Shown: positions 27,166-36,311, counted from the stretch's first letter. The stretch is 54,601 nucleotides of DNA from CAZRGV01 sp964599655 (GCA_964599655.1 CAZRGV010000028.1:1-54601), one strand, 5' to 3'. Program-made: numbers and translations. Notes: generated by a model from the sequence alone, not told the origin.

Positions 27166-28746
27166 ATGAATGATCGCGAAATCGACGTGAACGAAGCGAA
27201 GGAAATGACTTCGGCCCCGGCGCGGCTTCGGATGGAGCGGATCACGAAGCATTTTGGCGGGGTCCATGCGCTGGAGAGCGTGACATTCGAGGCGGCGGCG
27301 GGTGAGGTTCATGCGCTTTGCGGTGAGAACGGCGCGGGCAAGAGCACGTTGATGAAGATCCTGGCCGGGGCGATCACGGAGTTCGACGGTCGGATTCTTC
27401 TCGACGGAAGGCCGGTCACGTTCGGTGGACCTCGCGACGCCGAGGACGCGGGAATCCGGATCATCCACCAGGAGCTGAACCTCGTTCCCGACCTGACCGT
27501 GGCGGCGAACATTTTCCTCGGTCGCGAGCTGCGGGGCTGGTTGCGCCTGATCGACGACCGGGCGATGGAGGCCAAGGCGCGGCGGCTGTTTGAGCGGCTG
27601 GGGACGCCGATCAACCCGAGGGCGCGGGTCGGCGACCTCCGGATCGGCGACCAGCAGATGGTCGAGATCGCCAAGGCGCTGGCGTTCGACGCGGCGATCG
27701 TGATCATGGACGAGCCGACGTCGGCGCTGTCTGACGCCGAGGTCGACCGGCTCTTCCGCGTGATCCAGGACCTCCGGGCGGCCGGCACGACGGTGCTCTA
27801 CATCTCGCACAAGATGAATGAGGTGTTCACGCTTTCGGATCGCGTGACGGTGCTCCGCGACGGCCGGTTCGTGGCGAGGGCGGCGCGCGAGGAGACCGAG
27901 CCGTCGCAGGTGGTGCGCTGGATGGTCGGCCGAGAGATCGCGTCGTTGCACTTCGACGAGCAGCCGAGCTTCGGCCCGCCGGTGCTCGAGGTTGAGAACC
28001 TCGCGCTGCCGAGTCCGCCCGACAGTGGCCGACCGGCGCTTGCGGACATCTCGTTCACGTTACGATCTGGCGAAATCCTCGGCGTCGCCGGGCTGCTGGG
28101 CGCCGGCCGGACGGAGCTGCTCGAAGCCCTCTTCGGCGCGAGCGCCTCGCCACCCCATGGCCAGATCCGGCTCGAAGGGCGTTTCGCCCGGTTCGACTCG
28201 CCCGGCGAGGCGATCGCGGCGGGGGTGGCCCTCGTGACCGAGGATCGCAAGACGCTCGGGCTGTTCGACCAGTTGAGCGTGGCCGAGAACGTCACGATTT
28301 GCCACCTTTCGGACCTCGCGACGTTCGGCCTGGTCCGCCCTCGCGCCGAGGGTCGCGCCGTGGACGAATCGATCGCGCGACTCGGCATCAAGACGGCCGG
28401 CGGAGAGGCGCCGATCACGAGCCTCTCGGGCGGCAACCAGCAGAAATGCATCCTCGCCCGCTGGTTGTTGACCAACCCGAAGGTGCTCCTGCTCGACGAG
28501 CCGACGCGAGGCATCGACGTCGGCGCCAAGGCCGAGATCTACGCGTTGATGAAGCGCCTCGCCGCCGACGGCATGGCGATCATGATGACCAGCAGCGAGC
28601 TGCCCGAATTGCTGACCGTCTGCGACCGCATCCTCGTGCTCTGCGAGGGCCGCCTGACTGCCGAGCTCGACCGCTCCGAGGCCACCGAAGAATCGATCAT
28701 GCACGCGGCAACCCAGTTCCTCGACCGCTCGGCGAAGGCGTCATGA
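27166..28746 (+). CDS. sugar-type ABC transporter ATP-binding protein (RbsA/MglA-like)
   Basis: 526 residues holding two nucleotide-binding domains in tandem, as in ATPases of ribose, galactose and xylose importers. NBD1: Walker A GENGAGKST (53-61), a degenerate signature LRIGDQQ, Walker B IVIMDEPTSAL. NBD2: a degenerate Walker A GLLGAGRTELL without Lys, an intact LSGGNQQK, and VLLLDEPTRGID. The asymmetry is typical of this family. No permease or periplasmic binding protein gene adjoins; the next gene is on the opposite strand, so the partners must lie elsewhere. An in-frame TTG at 27157 is an alternative start. Confidence 0.85.
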   Translation: MNDREIDVNEAKEMTSAPARLRMERITKHFGGVHALESVTFEAAAGEVHALCGENGAGKSTLMKILAGAITEFDGRILLDGRPVTFGGPRDAEDAGIRIIHQELNLVPDLTVAANIFLGRELRGWLRLIDDRAMEAKARRLFERLGTPINPRARVGDLRIGDQQMVEIAKALAFDAAIVIMDEPTSALSDAEVDRLFRVIQDLRAAGTTVLYISHKMNEVFTLSDRVTVLRDGRFVARAAREETEPSQVVRWMVGREIASLHFDEQPSFGPPVLEVENLALPSPPDSGRPALADISFTLRSGEILGVAGLLGAGRTELLEALFGASASPPHGQIRLEGRFARFDSPGEAIAAGVALVTEDRKTLGLFDQLSVAENVTICHLSDLATFGLVRPRAEGRAVDESIARLGIKTAGGEAPITSLSGGNQQKCILARWLLTNPKVLLLDEPTRGIDVGAKAEIYALMKRLAADGMAIMMTSSELPELLTVCDRILVLCEGRLTAELDRSEATEESIMHAATQFLDRSAKAS

Positions 28747-28772
28747 ACGATTCTGGGGATTGTTCCGGAGCA

Positions 28773-28815
28773 CCGACGCCCGCCGCCCTCGGTTGGGGAG
28801 GGAGGCGGGCGTCGG
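28773..28815. terminator. 12-bp perfect hairpin between convergent genes
   Basis: CCGACGCCCGCC (28773-28784) pairs with GGCGGGCGTCGG (28804-28815). It lies between the stops of the ABC ATPase gene and the DUF1501 gene, a position suited to a bidirectional terminator. No U-tract. Confidence 0.6.
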
Positions 28816-28856
28816 ATCGATCTCGACCAGGATGGCCTGGCGAGGGTGGTCCGGGG

Positions 28857-30146
28857 TCAGGCGAAGAGCGGCTTGACGAGGGTGCCGCCGTCGACGATCT
28901 TGATCGGCCGGCCCTGGGGGCTCATGTTTTCCTTGGATGGGTCGATCTTCAGGGCGTGGCAGAAGCTGGTTAAGAGGTCGTTGACGGCCACGGGGTGGTC
29001 CTTGACCTCGGTGCCGTCGGCCGAGGAGGCGCCGATGACCTGGCCGCCCTTGATGCCGGCCCCCGCGACGGCGACGTTGAAGCAGCGGGGGAAGTGGTCG
29101 CGGCCGGCGTTGGGGTTGACCTTTGGCGTGCGGCCGAACTCGCCCATCCAGATGACCAAGGTGCGGTCGAGCATGCCGCGCTGCTTGAGGTCGGTGACCA
29201 ACGTCGCGAAGCCGGGATCGACCTCGCTGGCGTTCTTGGCCATCCGGTCGTGAACTTGCTGATGCATGTCCCAGCCGTTGGAGCGGACCTCGACGAACGT
29301 GACGCCCGATTCGACCAGTCGGCGGGCTAGCAGGCAGCCCTGGCCGAAGGTCGAGCGGCCATAGGCGTCGCGGAGCGCCGAGTCTTCCTTCTCGAGGTCG
29401 AAGGCCGACATCCGGGGGGAAAGGACCATGCCGGAGGTCTGCTTGTAGAGGGCCTGGTGCTCCTTGACCCGGTCATAGCCGCCGGAGCGCGCGAAGCCGT
29501 CGCGTTCCAGAGCGCCGAGCAGGCCGAGGCGGCGGGTGAAGCGGTCGCGGCCGACCGGCAGGGTCACGTTCGTCGGCGGCTGGGTCGGGTTGGCGACCTG
29601 GAATGGCTCAAACGCCACGCCGAGCAGGCCGGCGCCGATGGTTGGGCCGCCGATGCTGACGATGTGAGGCAGGTCGAACCGGGGATCGCCGAGCTCGGCC
29701 GCGACGTTCGAGCCGAAGCTTGGGTGCTTGACGGTGCCGGTCGGGGCGTAGCCGGTGTGAAGCTGGTAGGTGGCGCGCTGATGGTTCCCCTCGCGGTTGG
29801 TCATCGAGCGGATCAGGGCGATCTCTTTCATCGCGGCGGCGGTTTTTTCCCAGCCGGCGGCGATCTGGATGCCCGGCACGGCGGTCTCGATCACCTTGGT
29901 GCCGCCGCCGTTGGCGTGCTCGGGCTTGGGGTCAAACGTCTCGAACTGGCTCGGGCCGCCGGCCATCCACAAGAGGATGCAGGCCATCTGCCGCTTGCGG
30001 AGTTCTTCGGCGTGCACGGCCATCAGGTCGGTGAAGCTCAGGGCGGAGAGGCCCGCCGCGCCCAGGCCGATGCCCCGCAGGAAGCCCCGGCGGTTGAGCA
30101 CCCCCTGCCCGTTCATCGCGACCTTCACGATGGTCTTCTCGGTCAT
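28857..30146 (-). CDS. DUF1501 protein, Tat-exported
   Basis: 429 residues. The N-terminus has a twin-arginine signal, NRRGFLRGIGLGAAGLSALS, so it is exported folded. The body matches DUF1501, a sulfatase-like planctomycete family: ILLWMAGGPSQFETFDPKP, HIVSIGG, FVEVRSNGWDMHQQVHDRM and TLVIWMGEFGRTPKVNPNAGRDHFP. The enzymatic reaction is not established. I took the ATG at 30146 because GAAGGA lies nine bases upstream; a GTG at 30155 would sit on that site. It lies about 60 bases after the DUF1549/DUF1553 gene on the same strand, the usual two-gene arrangement in planctomycetes. Confidence 0.9.
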   Translation of the reverse strand: MTEKTIVKVAMNGQGVLNRRGFLRGIGLGAAGLSALSFTDLMAVHAEELRKRQMACILLWMAGGPSQFETFDPKPEHANGGGTKVIETAVPGIQIAAGWEKTAAAMKEIALIRSMTNREGNHQRATYQLHTGYAPTGTVKHPSFGSNVAAELGDPRFDLPHIVSIGGPTIGAGLLGVAFEPFQVANPTQPPTNVTLPVGRDRFTRRLGLLGALERDGFARSGGYDRVKEHQALYKQTSGMVLSPRMSAFDLEKEDSALRDAYGRSTFGQGCLLARRLVESGVTFVEVRSNGWDMHQQVHDRMAKNASEVDPGFATLVTDLKQRGMLDRTLVIWMGEFGRTPKVNPNAGRDHFPRCFNVAVAGAGIKGGQVIGASSADGTEVKDHPVAVNDLLTSFCHALKIDPSKENMSPQGRPIKIVDGGTLVKPLFA

Positions 30147-30208
30147 CGCAGTCACGTCCTTCGAGTTCGTGGAAGTTTGGGGATTGATCGATCCGGTCCG
30201 GGGACGGC

Positions 30209-32026
30209 TCAGCGGCGGCTGACGAACTCGGTCGAGTTGATCAGGGCCCAGAGGATGTCTTCGAAGGCCTCGCGACGGTTCGTCACCGTGACGAGGTACT
30301 TGCCGCAGGTCTCGATTTCCTTGGTCGTCGGTCGGCGGGCGAGCACCTGGAGGTACAGGGCATTGAGCGCCGCGAGGTTGTCGGGATTCTCGTTGAGGAT
30401 CTTGCCGAGGACCGTGTTGGGATTGGCCTGGATGAACCGGTTAACCTGCGGGCTGTTCATCATGAAGAGGGCCTGCGGAATCGTGCCCAGGACGTCCTCG
30501 TTGGGGGTCGAGGGATCGACGCCGAAGAGGACATTGAACAGGACGCGGGGATTGAGCCGGCCTCGTCGAAGAGCGGCCTGATTGGCCGGTTGCTGGTTCA
30601 AGGCGCGTCGGCCCGCGTTGGGAGCCTCCAGCGGCATGCCGAGGGCCTGGGCCAGGGCGTCGAGGATCTGGTCGGCCCGCAGCCGGCTTGGGCAGCTCGC
30701 GGCGAACGGCGTGCGCCCCGACTCGCTCATCGTCGAGCGGAACTGGCGCTGATAAGCCTTGGTGTTGAGAATGGTGCGGAAGAGCCATCGGATGTCATAG
30801 CCTCCCTTGGCCCACTCCGAGGCGAGGGTGTCGATGACCTCGCCGGCCTGGGCCTCACGGGTCGGGCCGAGGTCGTCGACCGGGCTGTAGAAGCTCTCGC
30901 CCACCAGGGCGTACCACATCTGGTTGACGAACGCCTTGGCGAACCAGGGGTTGTCCTGCCCGGTGATGTACGACGCGGCGAGCTCCCGGCGCTGCTGGGC
31001 GGTCAGGCGGGCGGGAATGGTATCGTTGGAGGCGAAGAAGAACTTCGGCTCGACCGGAATGCTCTTCTGCGGGTCCTTCAGGTCGGGCATCGTGTAGCGA
31101 GGTATGCCGCGACGGGTCGAGACCGTCATGCCCGTGGCCTGGCCCCCCTTACCATTGCGACGAGTTTGAATCCCCGCGAAGAAGGCGGCGAACTCGTGGA
31201 ATTGTTCCCGCTTCCATGGGTCGGTCGGGTGGTCGTGACATTGGGCGCACTGGATTTGCACGCCGAGGAAGACGCGGGAGACCTCACCGGCGAGCTCCAC
31301 CGGCTGGCCGGTCTGGGCGGCGGTGAAGACGGTGGCCCCGTTCTCCTCGTTTGAGCCGGTGGCCGAGATCATTTCCGTGGCGATCTGGTCCCACGGCGTG
31401 TTCTTCTCGAATTGCTCGGCGAGCCACTCTTCGAGCTTGGGGAAGTTGACCAGCCGGGGATTGGCCGGCGTGGCGCGATATTGCACCACGTCTCGCCAGT
31501 AACGGGCCCAGTTCTTGGCATAGTCGGGACTGGCCAACAGGTCTTCGATCAGCTCGGCCCGCTTGTGAGGCGTCTTGCTCCGAACGAAGCCAATAACCTG
31601 TTCGGGAGTTGGCAGCTTCCCGGTCACATCGAGGCAGANNNNNNNNNNNNNNNNNNNNNNNNNNTCTCCCACCAAGGCGGCCGGCGCGACCTTTGCTTCA
31701 GCGAGGCACTTCTCGAGCATTTCGTCGATCTGGGCCGAGGTCAGCGACGACTTCTCAACGGTCCGCTTCGGCCGGCCAAGACGGGCGAGCACGCCGTCGA
31801 TCGGCGCATCGTCCTTGACCGGCGACTGAGCATCCTTCCGGACGGCGGCCGCCAACTCCTGGAAATCTTTCAAGATGGCACGCGCCTCGGCGACCGAGGC
31901 GGCTTTGGGCGGCGGGGGGGTGTCGTCGGCGAGGGCCGACCGATTGAAGGCGGGAGCGAGCCCCAGGGCCGAGACGACCACCCCGAACCCGAACCAACCC
32001 GCCGATCGCGTGCGAGACTCTGCCAT
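30209..32026 (-). CDS. DUF1549/DUF1553 planctomycete cytochrome-associated protein
   Basis: About 605 residues including ten unknown ones at the N gap, which keeps the frame. Signal peptide about 1-33 (ending NRSALA). The DUF1549 domain begins right after the gap with CLDVTGKLPTPEQV and contains CAQCHDHP (Cys260, Cys263, His264), a CxxCH site that may bind c-type haem. The DUF1553 domain follows with DNPWFAKAFVNQMWYALVG, DLGPT and IRWLFRTILNTKAYQR, ending in EDILWALINSTEFVSRR. The ATG at 32026 has AGGA upstream. It is probably cotranscribed with the downstream DUF1501 gene. The pair's biochemical role is unknown; degradation of complex substrates is a common proposal. Confidence 0.9.
   Translation of the reverse strand: MAESRTRSAGWFGFGVVVSALGLAPAFNRSALADDTPPPPKAASVAEARAILKDFQELAAAVRKDAQSPVKDDAPIDGVLARLGRPKRTVEKSSLTSAQIDEMLEKCLAEAKVAPAALVGXXXXXXXXXXCLDVTGKLPTPEQVIGFVRSKTPHKRAELIEDLLASPDYAKNWARYWRDVVQYRATPANPRLVNFPKLEEWLAEQFEKNTPWDQIATEMISATGSNEENGATVFTAAQTGQPVELAGEVSRVFLGVQIQCAQCHDHPTDPWKREQFHEFAAFFAGIQTRRNGKGGQATGMTVSTRRGIPRYTMPDLKDPQKSIPVEPKFFFASNDTIPARLTAQQRRELAASYITGQDNPWFAKAFVNQMWYALVGESFYSPVDDLGPTREAQAGEVIDTLASEWAKGGYDIRWLFRTILNTKAYQRQFRSTMSESGRTPFAASCPSRLRADQILDALAQALGMPLEAPNAGRRALNQQPANQAALRRGRLNPRVLFNVLFGVDPSTPNEDVLGTIPQALFMMNSPQVNRFIQANPNTVLGKILNENPDNLAALNALYLQVLARRPTTKEIETCGKYLVTVTNRREAFEDILWALINSTEFVSRR
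31639..31664. other. assembly gap (26 N)
   Basis: Lies just before the DUF1549 domain start; flanking frames agree across it. Confidence 0.99.
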
Positions 32027-32305
32027 GCGGGAACCATCCTTTCGCACGAAGTCCAAAGCCGGAGGAGGCCTTGATTCGCCGGGCCTGCCCGAAATCGAGC
32101 GGCCACATACCTATTGAAACCCACGAATTCCACGCGGGTTTCGGCGCGCCTTCGTGTTTTTTGCGACACGGACCGCGTGGATGCGATCGGCGGGATTCGT
32201 GTCGAGGCTGGCGTGGGGCGACCGCGCACCTCGGTGAAGGGGACGGAGAAAGGTGCGCAATTTCTTGCTCAAAAAGGGCGTATGGCCTCGTCGCCGGGCT
32301 GCGTC

Positions 32306-32623
32306 TCAGAGCTGACGGGTTACGACCAGAATGACCAGGACCACGCCGCTGACCAGGGCCATCAGACCGGCGGGCATGAACTTCAGCGAGAGGCTGTAGC
32401 GATAGCCGAAGAAGATGCCCATCAACAGCGCCAGGGCCATGCCCAACGTGTTTGCCAGCAAGGCGTTCTGGGAAAACAGAACGACGCATCCGGCCGCCAG
32501 CGCGGCGCTGATCAGCCCGGCGATCAACGATGGCCGGCTCTTCGCCTTGACGAACCCCATGACACCCCCGACGCCCAGAAGCACGGCGTAGAGCCCCAGA
32601 ACGATCTGCGCGGTCAACGACAT
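32306..32623 (-). CDS. TMEM14-family small membrane protein
   Basis: 105 residues forming four hydrophobic segments: IVLGLYAVLLGVGGVMGF, LIAGLISAALAAGCVVLF, LLANTLGMALALLMGIFFGY and GLMALVSGVVLVILVV. The GFVKAKSRPSLIAG loop and GIFFGYRY are typical of the TMEM14/UPF0136 family, found in mitochondria and bacteria; eukaryotic members are linked to porphyrin or fatty-acid transport, the bacterial role is unknown. GAGAGGGA lies upstream of the ATG. It is followed on the same strand, after an intergenic stretch of about 280 bases with no gene seen, by the DUF1549/1553 gene. Confidence 0.8.
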   Translation of the reverse strand: MSLTAQIVLGLYAVLLGVGGVMGFVKAKSRPSLIAGLISAALAAGCVVLFSQNALLANTLGMALALLMGIFFGYRYSLSLKFMPAGLMALVSGVVLVILVVTRQL

Positions 32624-32712
32624 GGGCGGGATCCCTCTCCACCGACTGGGGTTTCGGGCCGGCTGGTTCTGGTGCAGCCTGCGGGTGGCGCGGTGTCGCG
32701 TCGCGCCCCGGG

Positions 32713-32826
32713 TCAGATCCGCCCCGTCACCCAGAGGTACGAGAGGTAGCAGAGAACGGGCAATCCGACGAACACCAGGCCATAGGCCAGCACGATGGTC
32801 AGCAAACGATCGGGCCAGCGAAACAT
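32713..32826 (-). CDS. 37-residue single-pass membrane protein
   Basis: A short ATG-to-TGA frame encoding MFRWPDRLLTIVLAYGLVF, then VGLPVLCYLSYLWVTGRI. A short basic head precedes one long hydrophobic segment, a plausible membrane protein of inside-head topology. It lies about 90 bases upstream of the TMEM14 gene on the same strand, so the two may be cotranscribed. No Shine-Dalgarno sequence is visible. Not recognised; support is the composition, tidy boundaries and context. Confidence 0.45.
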   Translation of the reverse strand: MFRWPDRLLTIVLAYGLVFVGLPVLCYLSYLWVTGRI

Positions 32827-33032
32827 GGTTGTGGAAACGTCCAGGGAGAAAGGGCTTCGGGCCGGACTTCCAGACCTTGGGCTGGAGGGCGGAACGCGTT
32901 CACTCTAAGCGCAAAGATCGGTCTCGTCAACGGGGCGGCGGGCTTGACGAAGGCGATCGTTTGCCTACGTCAGTCGCAAGGCACTTCGAATCGTTGTCGG
33001 TCGCTCCACCAATCTTTAGGAGGCGTCTTCTC

Positions 33033-33743
33033 ATGCGACCCAAACGTTTGGCCGTCTTGACGATGCTATCTCTCGCCGCCGCTCCGGTCCTGGCCGACGA
33101 GCCACAGGACAAGCCCGCGATCGAAGCGAAGGTGGTGGCTCCCCGGCCAGCCGATTCCGACGCGCCGCTACCCGTCGGATTCCCCGGCGCGACCGCTCCG
33201 GGCGTTATCGAGGTCAAGACGTATCCGGCCTATCGCAGCGCGGTGGCCCGGAGCACGACGATGTCGATGTCGTCGAGCGATTTCCTGTTCTGGCCGCTGT
33301 TCAACCATATTGAGAAGAATCACATCGCGATGACGGCGCCGGTGATCAACACCTATGCGACGCCGGAGATGATCGAGACGCCGGGCGCCAAGGGCGAGGT
33401 GTCGATGGAATTCCTCTACCGGGAGCCAACCCAGGGTCAGCCCGGTCCGGATGGCCGGCTGGTCGAGGTGGTGGACCACCCTTCCGGCCGATTTGTCTGC
33501 CTTGGCTATCAGGGGAGGATGAGCGACCTCGCGATGCGAAAGGGGGTGGAGCGGCTCCGCGAGTGGCTCGATCAGAACCAGGACACATGGGAAGCCGCAG
33601 GTCCGCCGCGACGACTCGGCTACCATGGCCCGATGACCCCGGCCGCACAGCGGCTCTGGGAAGTCCAGATTCCGATCAAGCCCGCTAGGAACAAGGATGC
33701 GAAGGACCAGCCCGCCCCGGTGGAGAATGCGCCGACGTCGTGA
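33033..33743 (+). CDS. SOUL-family haem-binding protein, exported
   Basis: 236 residues from the ATG with TAGGAGG ten bases upstream. Signal peptide about 1-21 (LTMLSLAAAPVLA). The body fits the SOUL/HBP family: GVIEVKTYPAYRSAVAR, FLFWPLFNHIEKNHIAMTAPVIN (the KNxIxMTxPV motif), VSMEFLYREP, and LWEVQIPIKPA. SOUL proteins bind haem or related tetrapyrroles. The C-terminal ~20 residues are charged and Pro-rich. Isolated on the + strand, with divergent small membrane genes upstream. Confidence 0.85.
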   Translation: MRPKRLAVLTMLSLAAAPVLADEPQDKPAIEAKVVAPRPADSDAPLPVGFPGATAPGVIEVKTYPAYRSAVARSTTMSMSSSDFLFWPLFNHIEKNHIAMTAPVINTYATPEMIETPGAKGEVSMEFLYREPTQGQPGPDGRLVEVVDHPSGRFVCLGYQGRMSDLAMRKGVERLREWLDQNQDTWEAAGPPRRLGYHGPMTPAAQRLWEVQIPIKPARNKDAKDQPAPVENAPTS

Positions 33744-33795
33744 AATTCCGGGCCAGACCGGCTTCGGGAACGAAATCGACCTTTGAGAATGGAAA

Positions 33796-33828
33796 ACGGC
33801 CCCGGTCCAATCCTTGAACCGGGGCCGT
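33796..33828. terminator. bidirectional hairpin between convergent genes
   Basis: ACGGCCCCGGT pairs with ACCGGGGCCGT over 11 bp, extended by CAA/TTG inside. On the minus strand it is followed by TTTT, favouring termination of the lipoprotein gene. A second smaller hairpin (GAGCGGCC, 33898-33905, with GGCCGCTC, 33913-33920) lies nearer the lipoprotein stop. Confidence 0.65.
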
Positions 33829-33944
33829 AAGAGTGGGGATGGATGTTGGGGGGCGCATCCATCACCGGATCGTGGACGTGGCGCCGAACGGATGCGGGAG
33901 CGGCCAGGGGACGGCCGCTCCGCTCCCGTGCCTGGCGAACTCGG

Positions 33945-34448
33945 TTATCGGATGCCGCCCGGGGGCGGGACCATCTCAGTCGGGACACCTTCGCCAGCTG
34001 GGGGCATCGGGCCAGGTGCGGGGACGCCGGGTGGCAGGCCCTCGCCGGCCGGGCCGACGACGTTTCCGCCGGGCGGAATGAGCTGAACGTTGACGTTCGT
34101 CGGGGCGTTCGGAATGTTCTGGCTTGGGGCCAGAGCGCCTTCGGCGGGCGGCGGGCTCATGACACCCGCGCCGGGGGCGCCGGGAATCGGCACCGTGCTG
34201 GTGTCATAGCCCATGGCTTCCATGCGGGCCCGCTGGGTCGCGGCATTGGTGTTGGCCCACGGGAAGTTCGGGCCCGGCGGGAAGTATTGCACGTCGTCGT
34301 ACATGTACTTGCCCGAAGGCAAGGTCATGCCGGCGTATTCCACCTGGCAGCCGAACGTCGGCAGGAGTCCGCCGACGACCAGCCCGGCCCAGAGCGCCAG
34401 CCGCCGGCTCCGGGGGCGGCGCGGCGATCCGTCGCGGGGGGACACCAT
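33945..34448 (-). CDS. planctomycete lipoprotein, Pro-rich
   Basis: 167 residues. Basic N-terminus, hydrophobic core (LALWAGLVVGGLLP) and a lipobox-like LPTFGC with Cys34 as the lipidated residue. The segment after it, VEYAGMTLPSGKYMYDDVQYFPPGPNFP, is a block I associate with planctomycete lipoproteins of unknown function. The rest is Pro/Gly/Val-rich (PPAEGALAPSQNIPN, PAGEGLPPGVPAPGP) and probably extended. GGGAGGG lies upstream of the ATG. No functional partner is evident nearby. Confidence 0.75.
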   Translation of the reverse strand: MVSPRDGSPRRPRSRRLALWAGLVVGGLLPTFGCQVEYAGMTLPSGKYMYDDVQYFPPGPNFPWANTNAATQRARMEAMGYDTSTVPIPGAPGAGVMSPPPAEGALAPSQNIPNAPTNVNVQLIPPGGNVVGPAGEGLPPGVPAPGPMPPAGEGVPTEMVPPPGGIR

Positions 34449-34794
34449 GGTTCTCTACCCTCCCTGGTTGGGACGGCGGTGGGAGTCGGTCGGTCGTTCA
34501 TTCCGAGCCGATCCGGGAACACTCCGCCTGTCCGAGTCGAATCCTTCTCGTGGACCCAGTTCGCGAGTGGCGGACGGAGAGCCTTGCCAAGCCCCGCCGC
34601 TCGGTCTCGCCTTGAGTGACGATCGTCGCGAACCAGGCCCCCTCACTCGCCGGATCGGCTGGGGGCCAAGGCCCCTCCGCCCGGGCACCGGTCGGCGCGG
34701 TTGCCGGGATTACGTCACATACAGGGAATCGGCCGAAACCGCTGGTCAAGCCCAATGATTCCTCGACAACCGGCCGATTCCCCCGTTCCTCGCC
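34449..34794. other. 346-base intergenic region
   Basis: Lies between two minus strand genes. It holds the ribosome binding site of the lipoprotein gene and the inverted repeat at 34724-34782. No gene seen. Confidence 0.5.
34724..34782 (-). terminator. 12-bp inverted repeat after the histidine kinase gene
   Basis: GGGAATCGGCCG (34724-34735) and CGGCCGATTCCC (34771-34782) are exactly complementary with a 35-base spacer, beginning 12 bases after the kinase stop. Terminator by position; no U-tract. Confidence 0.45.
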
Positions 34795-35997
34795 TCATCC
34801 ATTCGGGTCGGAGGCACGCGCCGGAATCGCTGGCGCGGCTCCGGGAAGCGTGACCCGGAAGGTACTGCCGAGCCCCGGCGCGCTTTCCAACTCGATCCAG
34901 CCCCCCATGACTTCGGCCAGCCGCCGGCAGATCGCCAGTCCCAGGCCCGTTCCTTTTATCGGATCGCGTTCGGGATTCCGCAGCGCCGCGAATTCGTCGA
35001 AGATCCGCTGCTGGTTCTCGGGGGCAATCCCCTCTCCCGTGTCTCGGACTTCCAACACCAGCCCGCGGCCCGAGACCGTTTTCGCGTCCACTGTCACCGA
35101 CCCCTTCGCGGTGAACTTGACCGCGTTCGACGCCAGATTGCGGACCAACTTCGAGAGATGGTCGGGATCGGTTCGGGCCAGGGCCTTCGGGTCGGCCACG
35201 ACCTGAAAGCCCAGCCCCTTGCGCCTGGCCAGAGCCTCGCAGGGTTCGAGGATCTGCTTCAGGAACGCCCCGATCGGGAACGTCGACTCATGGTACGAGA
35301 CCGTTCCCAGGCCGAAGTGAGCAATGTCGAGCAGGTCGTCGACCAGTTCTCGCAGCGTTCCGACGGTCTCGATCAGGCCGGTCTTGAGCTGGTCCCACCC
35401 GGCCGGCAGCCGCGCCTGGCCCGAACCGTTGAGCGGCTCAACCACCTGACTGAACAGGACCAGGCCGTTGACCGGAGTCCGGAGGTTGTGGCTGATCGCC
35501 GCCAGCAACTCGGTCCGACGTTGTGCCTCGGCTCGCGCCTCGCGCCGCCTTTGTTCGAGCTCGGCATTCGCGACGGTCAACTCGTCGACCAGATCCGCAC
35601 AGGCTTGTTGCTGGGCTCGAAGCGTCAGCGACGAGCGGATCGCCGTCGCCAACTCGGTTCTCGCCAGGGGGCGGGCGAGCAAGATCGCCTGAGGCCATTC
35701 CCCAAGTCGAGCCGCCAGGGATTCCAGCCCTTCGGGGTCGGTCAGCAGGATCAGGGGGCGCGGATCCTTCCCGTCACGTTTCCACAGTTCCAGCGCTCGC
35801 AGAAGGGCCTCAACTTCGTCCGGATCGCCGTCGGCCACGGCCAGGTCGATGTCCGACTCTTCAAAGATCCGAGGGACCGACTCGGCCGTCGCCGAGTGAA
35901 CGCAACCCCCCTGCTCTTCGAGGACTTCGAGAATCTCGTCGCGATCACGCCGGCAGAGCAAGAGGACGGCCGGTGGAGTCTCCGCGGCTCCCCCCAT
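34795..35997 (-). CDS. sensor histidine kinase with N-terminal receiver-like domain
   Basis: 400 residues. Residues 9-122 resemble a receiver domain (VLLLCRRDRD, DIDLAVADGD with a candidate phospho-Asp, PLILLT), but the usual conserved Lys is replaced in LLARPLAR. A coiled-coil linker (130-160) leads to HisKA with the phospho-accepting His170 in AAISHNLRTPVNGL, then HATPase: N box NLASNAVKF, G1 DTGEGI, G2 GTGLGL. The H box has Asn where most HisKA kinases have Glu (SHELRTP). No membrane segment, so the input is cytoplasmic or via the receiver-like domain. No response regulator adjoins. Confidence 0.85.
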   Translation of the reverse strand: MGGAAETPPAVLLLCRRDRDEILEVLEEQGGCVHSATAESVPRIFEESDIDLAVADGDPDEVEALLRALELWKRDGKDPRPLILLTDPEGLESLAARLGEWPQAILLARPLARTELATAIRSSLTLRAQQQACADLVDELTVANAELEQRRREARAEAQRRTELLAAISHNLRTPVNGLVLFSQVVEPLNGSGQARLPAGWDQLKTGLIETVGTLRELVDDLLDIAHFGLGTVSYHESTFPIGAFLKQILEPCEALARRKGLGFQVVADPKALARTDPDHLSKLVRNLASNAVKFTAKGSVTVDAKTVSGRGLVLEVRDTGEGIAPENQQRIFDEFAALRNPERDPIKGTGLGLAICRRLAEVMGGWIELESAPGLGSTFRVTLPGAAPAIPARASDPNG

Positions 35998-36311
35998 GTC
36001 GAATTCCCCAATCCGCGAAGCACTCCTCCTGGCTCGTTCGCGTCCGGTCTGCTGGATCGATCGAGGCCCTCTCTGGCGTGATCGATGCGCCTTGAGTTCC
36101 TATGGGAATGGAAATGGAATCTGGCTCCGATCGATTCCCGGCATGTTCTTTCGAGGGGCAGCTCGAAGCCATCGGACAGGCCGGAGGAATGTCGGCGAGG
36201 TTCATGGGTCGGTTGAATAGACCGGCCCCACGGAACGTCTCTCTCCGGACCTGACTCGAAGCGCCGGGCCTCGCCCGAACCATCGAACGCTTCCAGAAAG
36301 GATACTTGCAC
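35998..36311. other. 314-base divergent intergenic region
   Basis: Upstream of both the kinase gene (minus) and the DUF1223 gene (plus). The part at 36090-36140 is less GC-rich. AGAAAGGA at about 36295 is the ribosome binding site of the DUF1223 gene. No gene seen. Confidence 0.55.
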
